Part shown: positions 13,481-36,330 of the stretch, one piece after another
Numbering within the stretch: position 1 is the stretch's first letter
Layout: every line of letters begins with the position of its first letter
NCBI RefSeq assembly: GCF_958295425.1
Contig: NC_081150.1
Span: forward strand, 846,501-910,500
From: Solea solea
Taxonomy: Eukaryota; Chordata; Actinopteri; Pleuronectiformes; Soleidae
DNA: 64,000 bases
Direction of reading: 5' to 3'
Notes under the pieces: model-generated
The model's input: only the letters and a program-made list of their open reading frames with translations
Database searches by the model: none
What the model was told of the DNA's origin: nothing
Program-made: the position numbers and the translations under genes

Positions 13481-16400
13481 GAATAGTTCCAGTAGAAAGC
13501 AGTAGACCAGCAACTCCTGTGCCTTTGGTTTTGTGTGGGTGAACAGTTTAAAGAGTGACACAAACTTCAGTTGCCTTACAGCGGAATAAAGCAGCAAAGT
13601 CACTCTACACTGAAGCTGGAAATGTTCTTTTACAACAAACTTTTACATCCAATGCTGGAGGACGGTGGTGGAGAGGGTTTGATTGTTCTTGATCCAGAGC
13701 AAACAGAAGCCGGGGAGGGACGCTGACGATACGGCAGCGGGTAGAGAGAAGAGTCGGTAGATATACTGCAGGTGGTGAGTAGTCAGCTGTGCAGGTCAAT
13801 GAAGAGGTGGCCCCGCCCACATCAAGGGAGGAAGGAAACGAGGAGAGCAGGGAGAGGAGGCAGCACCATGACAGTCAACAGTCCTTGAACCTCTCGCAGT
13901 ATCACACGATCAAAGAAACTGCCAACGTCACTGGAACAGTCCAGAGGTGGCACCATTATAGCCAGAAACAGGAAAGTAAGACTTCTGGTTTGGCGTTTTT
14001 GGTCAGTCGATGGCTACTTTGAAACAACTATGAAAGACAACATGCACTGCACAAACCTTCTCCTCCTCCCAGGAACAAGGACATGGCTAAAAGTCTTTGA
14101 AGAAGCCACTGAAATGATTGACTATTTTGAAAATAAAGCTTCAGAAGTGTCAGCAGACGCAGGTTAAACCAGTTCATTATGAATAAGTGTTGCTAGGGTC
14201 TGAGTTGGCTTCCCAGGTAACAGTTGAAATAGTTGTGTAATTTTGCCATTTTTTAATAACTATATTATTAAAAATAATCTTATACGTTATATGAGGCCTC
14301 ATGTTCTGTAATCTTAAAACCTATTTTATTTTTTTTATAGTTGTATTGTTTGTTGTTAGCTTCATGATGTCATTTGTATACTTTATTTTGTCTTATTTAT
14401 CTCTGATGTTCAGCTGTTGTTGATTTTTAAAGTGCTTGATAAAGAAAGTTGGATTGGATTGGAACTCTCCCTTTAACCTCAGCACAGAGTGTCATAATGT
14501 TCACTCACCACATGTAAATCACAGTCTGTGGACCCTGTGATTTAGTCCCAGTCCTACACACCTGCAGACATGAGGAGGGACGGGGGACGGGGGACGACAC
14601 CCCCACTGTCTGGCTATTGACTCTCTGCCTATAACTACAGTGAAGGCATTACCTGGCCCCATCTGCTCCAAAGCTGCTTTTCTTTGTGCAAACAAGAGCA
14701 ATTCATTTGAATAATTCTCACTCTACCTGTCTCATCCGCTTGTTTTCCCCATCTGAGAAGCAATCACACGTTGTCTGCTTGTAATTTATGAGCAGGAGCA
14801 AATCTGCTGTGGTTTTTACATTAGAACACACTCCAGTTTTAGTGAAACATTACATTTAATAGGGAAAAATAGGCCTTTTAATGGAGAAAGACATCTGCTT
14901 TTACGAGGTAGCTCCTCAAGCCCTATGTGTACCCGAGACACTAAAAGGAAGATGGATTATTATTTTTCACTGCTACTTAGTCTTTATCCAGTTTACCTCT
15001 GTGAAATGATTCTTTTAAAAGCTTTTGAACATTCAAGTGCAGCCTTTTCCATTGAATTAAAGACGACGCACCAGGCTCTGTCTTTACTGAACTGTAGCTT
15101 CCGGAACAACTTGATTATCAGCTCGAGAGCTCACAGCGCCGCGTGTGAGCAGCAATTATTTCCGAGCGGCGACATTATCTCCTGAATGGTTACATTCCGT
15201 GTTCTTAACGTGTTTTAGCAGGAAAAGCACACGTGTTACTGATCACATGAACAACAGGAGACACTTTGTCACCTGCGCTTTGTTTTACAGACAATCGCAA
15301 ACATAAATACGGGACATGACAGGTGACGTGACAACGTAAGAGGAAGAGAGAAATAAAAATAAACGAAAAGTAACACACATGTAACACTTTAAACTAGAGA
15401 GATGTATCATTTCTCTACCATTCCTGTTATTTATAGATCATTTTTGCATCCTAAATATGTTCTGTTTTGTTTTTTGTGAATGGCACATTGTTGCATATGA
15501 AATAAGCACTTTTATTTTGAAATTCTGTGAAATTATGACACAGTTTAACATTAAAGCTATGTCAAAACAAATATGTGCACAGAATCTACATAGATCTACG
15601 TTATCTATCGAGAGTAAAAAAAAGAATTCCTTCTCCAGCAGTTCAATGATAACAAAAAGTTGCTTAACGTCATTAGCAAGTTATTGAACAACACAATGGT
15701 CTGCACTAATCCAAAACACAATTTAACATTTATCATGAAAAGTCTCTATTTACTGGTAGACGTGGCGATTTATTCCAGTTTTATTTAATAATCAGAGGCG
15801 ATGTTATTGTTTTAATCATTTGTGGGGCGTACATGACGTCTGCTGGGATTTCAAGTCAAATAGAAAATGGATGATTCATGCAAAACCACAAACCTACAGG
15901 TATAATGATGCTGGGAGACTCTTACCAAGATGATGCACTTTCAGTGAAATGTTTTCGCCTGCATGAGTTTTATTTGCCGACGTGTTGCATCAGCTAATGA
16001 CATCATTTTGCTCCTGTCCAGTGTTCACATTCATCCCATGCTTGTGTCACTACCAGTTGTGGAGACTTTGCCTATAATTATAAAACCATTTGTATCATAT
16101 TTGCTACACATGTTTCTGAAACCTAGATCTTATCAACACGATCAATCATTTCCTTTAAAACCTGTTGTAAATGATCCGATACCTGTATTCTGCCCCCTAG
16201 TGGATTATCACTCCACTGCAGGCAGTGGAAGTTTTTTTTTCTGGCCTTTTCAAATTGGCTCCTGACATTAAATCATCACTCACACACTTAAGGCAGGAGA
16301 GTCTTTGCTCATTTTCAATAACATGTATATTGTTACTCATTTCTCAAACAACGCATAATCACATACAAAATATTCATTATATAACAGTAAAATTGTGTTA

Positions 16401-17129
16401 AAATGTGTGTCAAATTTGATGGATTGAAAATTCATGTCATATTTTGTAACATGATTGTCTTCAACAATACCATCACACATTATTTTGATGATTTAATTAA
16501 ATTATTATTGACTGAAATACCATTTTAAAATACAGTTTGGGTATTTTCACAATAACAATTCCTCTGAAATCAGAATTGCTATGCTATATTGACCAATTTT
16601 TTTTACGAGAAAAAGAAAGTACATTGAAATACTGTGAGGAGTGTAAGGTGAATCTCTGCCTGAACACGGACAGAAACTGTTCCTGTGCCTAAACCACAAA
16701 ATGAAATAAAAACGCTGTAAAAGTTTTTATGCAAAAAACAAAAATCAAAGGGAAAAACAGCCTCAAGTTTTCTATGTCTTGAAAATGTTTTTTAAAACAA
16801 AATTAAAATGAACATTGCTGTGAGCAAAATGTTGCTAAAAACGCCCAACGTGTCAAATGATATAGAAAAAATATCTCATAAACAAAATGATATGGCAAAA
16901 TTATTTTACTAAAACCTATAATAATGAGTCAGAATGATCCTGGGAATGGTTTTTATGTGTCTTTAGTGTTATTGTTGATTTGTATAGTATGGACTGCACT
17001 TTAGTTCACCCTGTGGTTTAAAAATGTGCTTTATAGATAAAACTGCATTGGTTTGGATCAGATGAGAAGGTAATTGTAATGTTCTTTAAAAGACGCTTTA
17101 CAGGGTTAAAAATCACAAATCATTACATT

Positions 17130-17465
17130 TCAGAACACTAAGCATTGATTAACATACAGTATATACAGAGGTCATTATAGCGTCTTATATCCTTTTTTTA
17201 GGCAATCTGATGAAAACCAACTATATAAACACACCTGGGCCAAAAGTTCTCAAACTGTTTAAAATTGGATTGAATTTGTGAAATTTGAAAAAACGTCACA
17301 GTTCAAAGTTCACTTGGCTCGTTTTTATGAACAAAAAGCAAAGAAAAACGTTACTTTATACACAATTTTGCTACTTTATATCGTGACTAAAGTAAGAAGA
17401 CGGGGAAAAAGCCTGAACATGTGACCTATAAACACACACCACCAGGATGCACCTGCGGCACAGAT
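17130..17465. repeat. Dispersed repeat, second family, copy 2
   Basis: Same orientation and block order as 1160-1590, with small deletions. No ORF or terminal structure was recognised. Confidence 0.75.
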
Positions 17466-17670
17466 CCATGCCACGTGAGCACTGAGGGTTAAAAGAAATG
17501 CATTATTCACATGTTTGAAGAGGTTTGAATTTGATGACTTCTGAGTAAAAGTGGACGGAGCAGAGGAAGAGGGAGAGGAAGAGGAGGACAGCTGTGGAGA
17601 AAGTTCTGTTGCCCCCACGGTCCTGTGTGCTGGAGATAAGAGGCTGGAGTCTGGGGACAGTGGAGACTGT

Positions 17671-17697
17671 GAGGAGGAGGAGGAGGAGGAGGAGGAG
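17671..17697. repeat. (GAG)n microsatellite
   Basis: About nine GAG units in purine-rich DNA. Confidence 0.9.
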
Positions 17698-18556
17698 AGT
17701 AGAAGAGGAAGAGGTTAGTGAGATTATGTTAAAATAGATGTGATGGTTGAGTGAAGGGAGGACGGGGGGGTGATGTGGACTCTGGGGCAGGTGGGCAGCA
17801 TTCTGGATGGATGATGTTTGAGCAGGAGTTGAGTCTGGATGAAATGAATGTTTGAATCAGGATTTCAGCAGTAAATACTAAATAATATGCACAGTTTTTC
17901 CAGTAAATACGATACAGTATGTATATTTTCTTCCAGGAAATACCCTACTACAATTTTACATGATAACAGACACATTTCCACTCCTATCACAGTGACATCG
18001 GTGTCATTTCAGGGTTAGAAATGTGTCTTGATTTAGAAGAAAATAAAGCGTCTGTGTACAAATGTCTTCACTCAAAGTTTTTAAGCAAAAGAAACAGACA
18101 AATGTACAATAATCAGCCTTTTTGTTGAAGAGGTTGAAGGTAAAACTGTTGTTGGCTGAGTCTGACACTGGGTGTCAGTCAGTGGCAGAGTGTCAGCACC
18201 ACCCTGTGGCCACTTTGTGAAACTACATTTAGACTCAAAAGTGTTCAAACTTGTGATAAATTACAGTTATTTGTTTGAATTCTAATGTTACTTTGTGTTG
18301 AAATAATTACATTTTAATTAGTATTTTCTTCATTTTTGTAATGCAGCACTCAATAACAAATATGGGAAGATATTTTAATCCGTAGCTCAATAATGTGGTA
18401 TTCTTTCATTCATGTATTTATTGTTTTATGTGTCACTTGATTATATCTCTGTGGGTTTTACAGCTGGAACAAGATAAGGCTGTAAACACATGTAAAACTA
18501 AGCAATAGTTCAGGATCAGGAATCCCTCCCTCAGAACAGAGACACCTAACACTGAT

Positions 18557-18583
18557 CACACACACACACACACACACACACAC
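18557..18583. repeat. (CA)n microsatellite
   Basis: About 13 CA units. Confidence 0.95.
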
Positions 18584-19072
18584 GTGAAGAATGAGAGTCC
18601 AGGTGCTACCAAAGACTGGTACAACCTGACTGTCACAAACCTGGAAACCTGGAAAGAAGACAGACGAGAGCTCAGAGACGCCATTTCTTCAGAGACAAGA
18701 AATGACTATTCATGTGTGTTCATGTCAAACTGGTCTCTTGTTGTAATGAAAACAGTGTGACTTCCTCTTCCTTTACACACAGTGAGGTGAAAGAATATAG
18801 ACACAATATAATACTAAATGTATTTGATATAAAAGTAATAAGACATTTGTTTGTAATTTGCATTATCAAATGTATTACATCAATATAAATGTGTGTATGT
18901 CTATGTATATATACATATATACATACACACATTTATGTTGAATGTACTACATATACTGTATATATGTGTATATACATGTGTATACATGTGTATATATGAG
19001 CTTGTTAGGTGTTTTATTTACAGCTGTTCCACATCAAAACAACACTTTTACTTTGAAATTCAGTTTCCCTTT

Positions 19073-19225
19073 ATTGCAGCATCATTTTAAGGTCATATTG
19101 ACCACCCACTACTGAACAGTCGTTTTTTTCCACCACTTTTTTCTCTAGTCCGGCCCCATCTAGACCAGACTAGACCCTCATTGGCGCCCGGGTCATTTGA
19201 GTTTGACACCCCTGGTTTAGAGGGT
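19073..19225. repeat. Dispersed repeat, copy 2
   Basis: Partner of positions 1-130, with a longer end reading GCGCCCGGGTCATTTGAGTT TGACACCCC, a phrase often seen at the ends of fish hAT-like repeats. Class inferred only weakly. Confidence 0.7.
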
Positions 19226-20063
19226 AGAAGTGAGGGGTTCCTGGGTGATTAATAACCAGGATGTTGTTTCTACTCGTAGGGAAGCCCTCCTACAGCATTT
19301 ATAGCTGATCTAAATCTGTGTCAGAAGTAGCTGTGAGGTTTACCTGGGGCTGCAGAACTAAAGACGGGGTGGAGGAAGAGAAGGAGGCTTTTGTTTCCTG
19401 TGGAGGGCAGTATTGCACTTTTCAGTGCACAGCATGCCAGAAATGATTCAACAAAGAAGAATCTGAACCTAAGGCAGAAAGAGAGAAAGAGAAGGAGAGG
19501 GCAAACCATGCTCAGCACATGAACACATGAACACATTATTACCATGAAACAAAAGAGAATTTCATCCATGAACATCACAAATCTGTGTGGAACACGTTTC
19601 CTCTTCAAAGAGAAACATTTCTGTTAAAACTGTGGTAACACTTTACATCACAGTAACACGGTAATGATATGGTAGTTATTTTGTAATAGGGCATTAATAG
19701 AGCGGTAATACCTTCTTATCTTTTTACTATTACTATATTGTACTGTAATTTTAAGTGTTATCAAACCCGGTATTTCTTCACTCATGTGTAACTCATTTGT
19801 TTTCTTATGTCTTGTTTTTCTTGGACTTGTATTATACAGTGTATGAAGCATATTTGCAGTGGTGGTACATAATTGTTGTGCGTCTGTAGTTCCTTAGGTT
19901 TCTTTTTGGGTAACTTTTAATTTTACTCCACTACATACAGTATATTGGCAAATATAAGTACTTTGTACTACACAATATTTCTACAATGCACTGTGTAACA
20001 ATCACCATCTTTTCAGTACAGTAGGTATATTAATGATCACTGCTTAGATACACTCTGTAGTGA

Positions 20064-20125
20064 GATATACTGTATATATATATATACAGTATATATACAC
20101 ATATATAGACATACTGTATATATAG
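20064..20125. repeat. (TA)n tract with palindrome
   Basis: ATATACTGTATATATATATA and its mirror form a self-complementary AT tract, followed by further TATA/CA alternation. Confidence 0.85.
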
Positions 20126-20968
20126 ACACACATACGTACACAGTACATTTATTTGCACTTTTATTTCACTTAAATGTTTGAGTATTTCCTTTACCGCTGC
20201 ATATTTATATACTGTACCCATTCAGTACACACATTTCACAGCTACAGTAACAAACATAACCCCATGAGCAGGATAATACTAAATGTAATTACTTTAATTG
20301 TGTTATGAATAAATGTATGATCATATATAAACACTGGCATGGTTACAATATACAAATAACAACAAGGCAATCATGAGAATATGACATCATCCAGATATCG
20401 TAATAAGACTAATGTCGATATGTCTGATTGGCTTGTTCATTTCCATCAAAATCATGGCAGTTAAAATGTGTTATTTTGGGACTTTGAATTTTGAAATCCT
20501 TTGTTTTACCAAAGTAACACAAACTTATTTAGCAAGGCAGCAGTGAAGCAGCAGTTCCATTTTTCTTCAATGGACTTTGGTGAAAGAGAGTGAGCGCTCC
20601 AGTTTTCCAGCTAGAAAACGATGTCTAACGTTAACGATAAAGCAGCAAACATTTTCCCAAGATAGCAAACACTTAAGCAGGTGTAGATTTTGTTAAAGGA
20701 GCCTTTTCGATAAGTAGCCAACATTGTTTTCCTGCAGGTTCTAGATACAGAGGGAGCTGTACAATCAGTTATATGCAAGACCCTGACTTAGCTAACTGTG
20801 TATCAATATTTCAAAAAACTCTATTTATCCCAATCATGACAAAACATGTTGATAGGATACTGAATACTACAAAACAACTAACACAACAATATAAATAGTC
20901 ATGGTTGTAGTGTCTGTAAGCATTCATTACCAAAACACAAGTCACAGGCTAACAGGCTCGTCTGCCAT

Positions 20969-21000
20969 TAGCCTGTTACTAACAAGCTAGTAACAGGCTA
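20969..21000. repeat. Perfect hairpin, 12-bp arms
   Basis: TAGCCTGTTACT, loop AACAAGCT, then its exact reverse complement. The same GCTAACAGGCT-like words repeat just upstream. Confidence 0.85.
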
Positions 21001-22100
21001 GTAGTTGTAACATTGACATGCTCACGTTAAAATGTCCAATATGCAACATTCAGCCTCACAAGACGTCAGTAAACAAAAGATATCATGTCAATATATGAAA
21101 TACGGTTAGCGTTGTTGTTGTTGGGCCTTTGCTAAGCTGCTCTCTGTTGCATTTGAGGATGCGACGGAAACGCTGGACCCTCTAAATATGTTGCGTTCAA
21201 ATGGGTCGTTTATCGCGTTCATGTCACAAGCTCATTTTAAAACACTACAACTATTCATATTCACGTTCTGTTAGCGCTCGTTTAAAAGCTCAAAATTAAG
21301 GTTGTCCTGTTAGCGCCTAGAAGAAATCCATGGTGCGAGTTCACAAGATCCAGTTGAAACCAACAGTTTTAAAAAAATGGGTCAAAACATCCGACTAAAT
21401 AAATGTTTTATCATATTGGCTTTTTATCCACACACAACCAGCATTTTGGGTTCAACTTATTCAAATAAAGCTTTATTTACAAACAGGGCTAGAATTATGT
21501 ACTACAGCCTTTAGAGTCATGTTTTTTTTGAGGGGGAATAAGGCGTTGGGCAACAACTACTGGCCCTTAATTGCATATTGGACGGATGGAACTACATGTA
21601 TTTACTTTGGATTATGAAAGTTATGACAACCCTTAAAGTTGCAGTAATCTTTATTTCATACATCACATCATATCATGATATGGCTGCCAATAGTGAACCA
21701 ATAAAGAGAATGATCAATGACTCTTTGTTTGCCTTGAAGAGTCAGTGCTGCTTTCAGTAAGGTAAGCTGCTGGTTACCTCACAGTTCACTACCTAAAACG
21801 GTGAGTGAAAACCACAACGAAAAGGCAAAATAAACGTTTACGATGCTCTGTCCACTTTAAAAACGACAGTTAAAATAACTTGTTCATAAGATAAAAATGT
21901 GCACTGCCATGAGACAAATGATTTATGATTTACTGCAGCTTAAAAGTTTCTTTATAAACGTTCAAAACAACAAAACGGGGTTTGTAAAAACGTGGACTCA
22001 TAGTTACGCTCCAGTTATTTGTGTGCATGAACGATCCATCAACCTGCAGAGCTCCATACAAACAAGTCCATGAGGTGTTCCTGTAGTCTGAAGAGATGAG

Positions 22101-22150
22101 CTTCACTCCACAGTCGTTGGATCGTGTGATCCAACGACTGTGGAGTGAAG
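22101..22150. repeat. Perfect hairpin, 23-bp arms, 4-nt loop
   Basis: Arm 22101-22123 begins CTTCACTCCACAGTCGTTGG; loop GTGT; arm 22128-22150 is the exact reverse complement. It sits at the edge of a dispersed repeat (22150-22270). Confidence 0.95.
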
Positions 22151-22270
22151 CAGAGATTTGAGTCTCTTGAAAATGGGGAGGCGACGACATTCTTCCCAGA
22201 CCCGTACTCCATCTCTCAAATGAGACTGAGATGCAGTCTGGTGTTAGCCAGGCTACGGGATTAAAGTTGA
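22150..22270 (-). repeat. Dispersed repeat, third family, copy 1
   Basis: On the minus strand it reads GTAGCCTGGCTAACACCAGA CTGCATCTCAG, matching the plus strand at 49570-49670. Confidence 0.7.
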
Positions 22271-22289
22271 CTACTAAAGCCAAAGCCAA

Positions 22290-22790
22290 AGACAGTTGCC
22301 TATAGACCTCTTTCAGACCTGGTATAAAACATCTGTCCTAAGGAATCCAATCACAAATTGACAGCACTAAATATGACATATTCACACATGTATCCTGGAT
22401 AGATTTCCTTTGACCACTTGAGATGACATCACACTTCACTTGTGCAGTATATGCTACATCCTTCCTATTCACGGTGACAAAATGATGTTTTAAATCAATC
22501 TGACCATACAGCCCCCAGATCAAGGCTTTAATGGTACGCCTTATACCAAATATTAGAGTATGACATTGTTTTTTGAGGGGGATGGGCAGTGCATTTCACA
22601 ATAAAAGCCTTGTTGGGACACTTTGTTTTTTTGGATTCAACCAAAATCCCTGAGTGCTTTTTCTTAATTATTGAAAGGACACATTTCAACCTGAACTCTG
22701 AGCTTGAACACATGTCATCGGATCTCTCGGGATGGATGTTAATACCATGTCTGAACAGGTCCACAGATACAGTGCATGTGTGTTGCAGAG
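22290..22790. repeat. Dispersed repeat with two related ends
   Basis: The left part (TTTCAGACCTGGTATAAAAC) and the right part (on the minus strand CTGTTCAGACATGGTATTAA) are related in opposite orientation, as in a MITE with long imperfect terminal inverted repeats. A further fragment lies near 61035-61100. Class inferred. Confidence 0.5.
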
Positions 22791-23243
22791 TTAGCTGAGA
22801 TGAGATCATCTGCCACTCATTCCTTCTCTGTGTAAGAGACTGAGCAAGTATTTTCAGATCCAGATTACATTTCTCAGATCCTCTCGGGGAACTTACAGTA
22901 AAGCTCACGTAGCTGGTGGAAACAATGTGCGCTATGCTGAGTGCAAGAAGAACTGGTTGGTCGAGATGGACAGATTTGCAGCTTTTCATCTGTGCTGACA
23001 GAGGCCTCTTCCATTTTGAGAGCCAACGTTACAAGTTAGGCTCAACGTGCATGTGGCCTCGTCTCAAAGTGCATTCGGTTATCACACAAAACAAAGCCAG
23101 GAGTGTTGCTGTAGGAAAAGCGAGTCAGTTGTTGTCACAGTATTCTACCACATGGATTTTAAATTACCTTTCAGTGTCTTTTCATTAAATACGTCACTTT
23201 AAGTCCTTGTATTCAGCATTTTCCTTTCTTTTTAGTTAGTGTC

Positions 23244-34609
<11,366 letters not shown>

Positions 34610-34955
34610 TGTGACAATGTACGGTTGAACGCTCTAACCCTCGCTCGTCATAATAAAGCCTCCATTCGTGCTGTTCTTGTTGTGTCTCAATAATCCCAGA
34701 GTCTCGCAGTAAAGACAGGAGCAGCCAGTGAAACCGTCTACTTCTACTACTTCTACTTCTACTACAACTACTACAAGTACTTCTTCTGACACAGGTAGAA
34801 AACTAATAAAGGAAAGTTCATGGTTCAATCAGCTGCACCTGCTGAGGAATGGGGCGTGGCCCCGCGGCCCTCACACGGGAGATGACGCCGTGTGCCCTCT
34901 GCTGGCCATTATCGTGAACTGCAGCTGTCTTTTGCATGACTGTTCGAGTAGCTAG

Positions 34956-35432
34956 CATCCAGCTGCAGCCCCGGAGAACAAGAGAACAACACCCTGGCGT
35001 GACGGAAGTACTGTGATGTGACGGAAGTGATTTTCAACTCAAAGAAGAGAAAAAAAAAAAAGAGAGAAGGAACTTTTGCTGTTTGAAGCAAAAAATAAAC
35101 CAATTCATATACAATAGTAAATATAAGTAAATAGTAAATAAAGCGCTAGCGTACAACACTCATAACGCCCGACCTGCGACCTTTAAAAGCGTTTCATTAC
35201 AATACATAATCATTTATTACATATATTCTATACAGAACCTTCAGCATCTTAAAAAATGGTTACTGACATGTCATCATTTTACAATAAAGCTTTTATTTTT
35301 TTACTGTTGTAAGTTTATTTGTCTAAATAAAGTAAAAAAGAAAAAACTAAAATTCGGAGGTAACTTCTGTCACACCAGGGTGTTGTTGTCACACCAGGGT
35401 GTTGTTGTCACACCAGGGGCTGCAGCTGGAGC
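34956..35432. repeat. Imperfect inverted repeat between frk and nt5dc1
   Basis: Left arm 34956-35010 (CCAGCTGCAGCCCC ... ACAACACCCTGGCGTGACGG) is repeated as its reverse complement at 35362-35432. The right arm has expanded into two and a half tandem copies of a ~20-bp unit (GTCACACCAGGGTGTTGTT). About 350 bases lie between the arms. Confidence 0.75.
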
Positions 35433-35800
35433 TATTGGACTCTTCTACACAGGTAAGTACGGTGGCCGAGAAGTGCAAATCACAACGACATTAAGAAATC
35501 ACAACGACATTAAGTACAATATCTGCACTCATACATGTGTTTAATTAAATGTTGTGTAAATGTATAATTGTGTGTTTTTTTAATTCAATTTATTCTTCCT
35601 TTTACCGTAATATATAGTTACAATCAGAATTATTCAACCCCCTCACCTTAAAATATATTATAGTGATGTGGATGAAAGATAATGACAATAAATGAATGGT
35701 CTGACCTGTCATGTGTCCAAGAGACCCTCTTGTCTCATGTTTACTTATTAATGTCAATCATCAATACATTTAAGTATTAAACGGAGGTTTAATTCAAAAC

Positions 35801-35880
35801 CTTAGTCTAGACTCTAGACTAAGAGGTTTAATTAAACCTCAGATTTTGAGGTTTAATTAAACCTCAAAATCACCACTCCA
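35801..35880. repeat. Palindrome cluster
   Basis: CTTAGTCTAG ACT CTAGACTAAG is followed by two copies of the palindrome GAGGTTTAATTAAACCTC. Confidence 0.85.
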
Positions 35881-36237
35881 ACCCAAAAAATGGTTCCAAC
35901 CGTAATGTCGATGCTTCAGCGGCTCAAGCTTTTCCCCTGTAATGTCTCTGCGCGCTCGCACTGTGTATTACGGTATCCTTTCATACCCGGAAGCACTGCT
36001 CACTTGCCTCCGTTCGCCTGCCCTCGCCTCTCTACCGCCTTCCTCTGGCGCGCGCGAGTTTAGCCTCTCTTTCTATTTTTTTTTTGTCTCCTTTCGGGAA
36101 CTTATCGACTATAACCGGTGAGCGGTGATTGACTCGTGAGACGACGGCGCGGACAGTGTGTCTGTGACGTGGACACGTCGCCAGTGTGAGTGCAGCAGTG
36201 TCGTTGGTGTGTGAGCACGGACGTAGCTCCAGCTACA

Positions 36238-36330
36238 ATGAGCGACTACTTCAGCCTGTCAGACTGCGATGTTATCGGCTTCGACCTGGACCACACGCTC
36301 TGCCGCTACCGTCTGAAGGAGAACTCCAGG
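36238..36330 (+). CDS. nt5dc1: nt5dc1 exon 1 (start, HAD motif I)
   Basis: ATG in good context (GCTACAATGAGC), the first in-frame start of a recognisable NT5DC1 N-terminus. It encodes 31 residues including DLDHTLC and ends in phase 0 at donor GTGAGT. Confidence 0.95.

Larger units (their letters stand above)
8853..23243. other. Intergenic region downstream of frk, no gene seen
   Basis: About 14 kb of mostly unique, AT-rich sequence. Supported contents are listed separately: microsatellites, a SINE piece at 10680, hairpins at 10479, 20969 and 22101, and dispersed repeats at 17130, 19073 and 22150-22790. Open frames here are short, without splice context or recognisable domains. Regulatory elements could be present but cannot be called from one sequence. 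Confidence 0.6.
34610..36237. promoter_or_regulatory. Head-to-head intergenic spacer and promoters of frk and nt5dc1
   Basis: The start codons of frk (34609, minus) and nt5dc1 (36238, plus) diverge across 1628 bases. Near frk there is a TAC/TTC triplet tract (34738-34790) and an unspliced leader. Near nt5dc1 (about 35980-36237) the sequence is CpG-rich, with a CGCGCGCG run and a CCGGAAG ETS-type site near 35988, and no clear TATA box, as in a housekeeping promoter. The centre holds an imperfect inverted repeat and palindromes, listed separately. Transcription start sites cannot be placed from sequence. Confidence 0.5.

Noticed and set aside
22528..22989. 153-residue minus-strand frame with a signal-like start and an internal GTAAGT
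   Set aside because: The second half falls in a dispersed repeat (22290-22790) and no partner exon or family was recognised. The first 30 residues before GTAAGT could be an exon, but nothing supports it.
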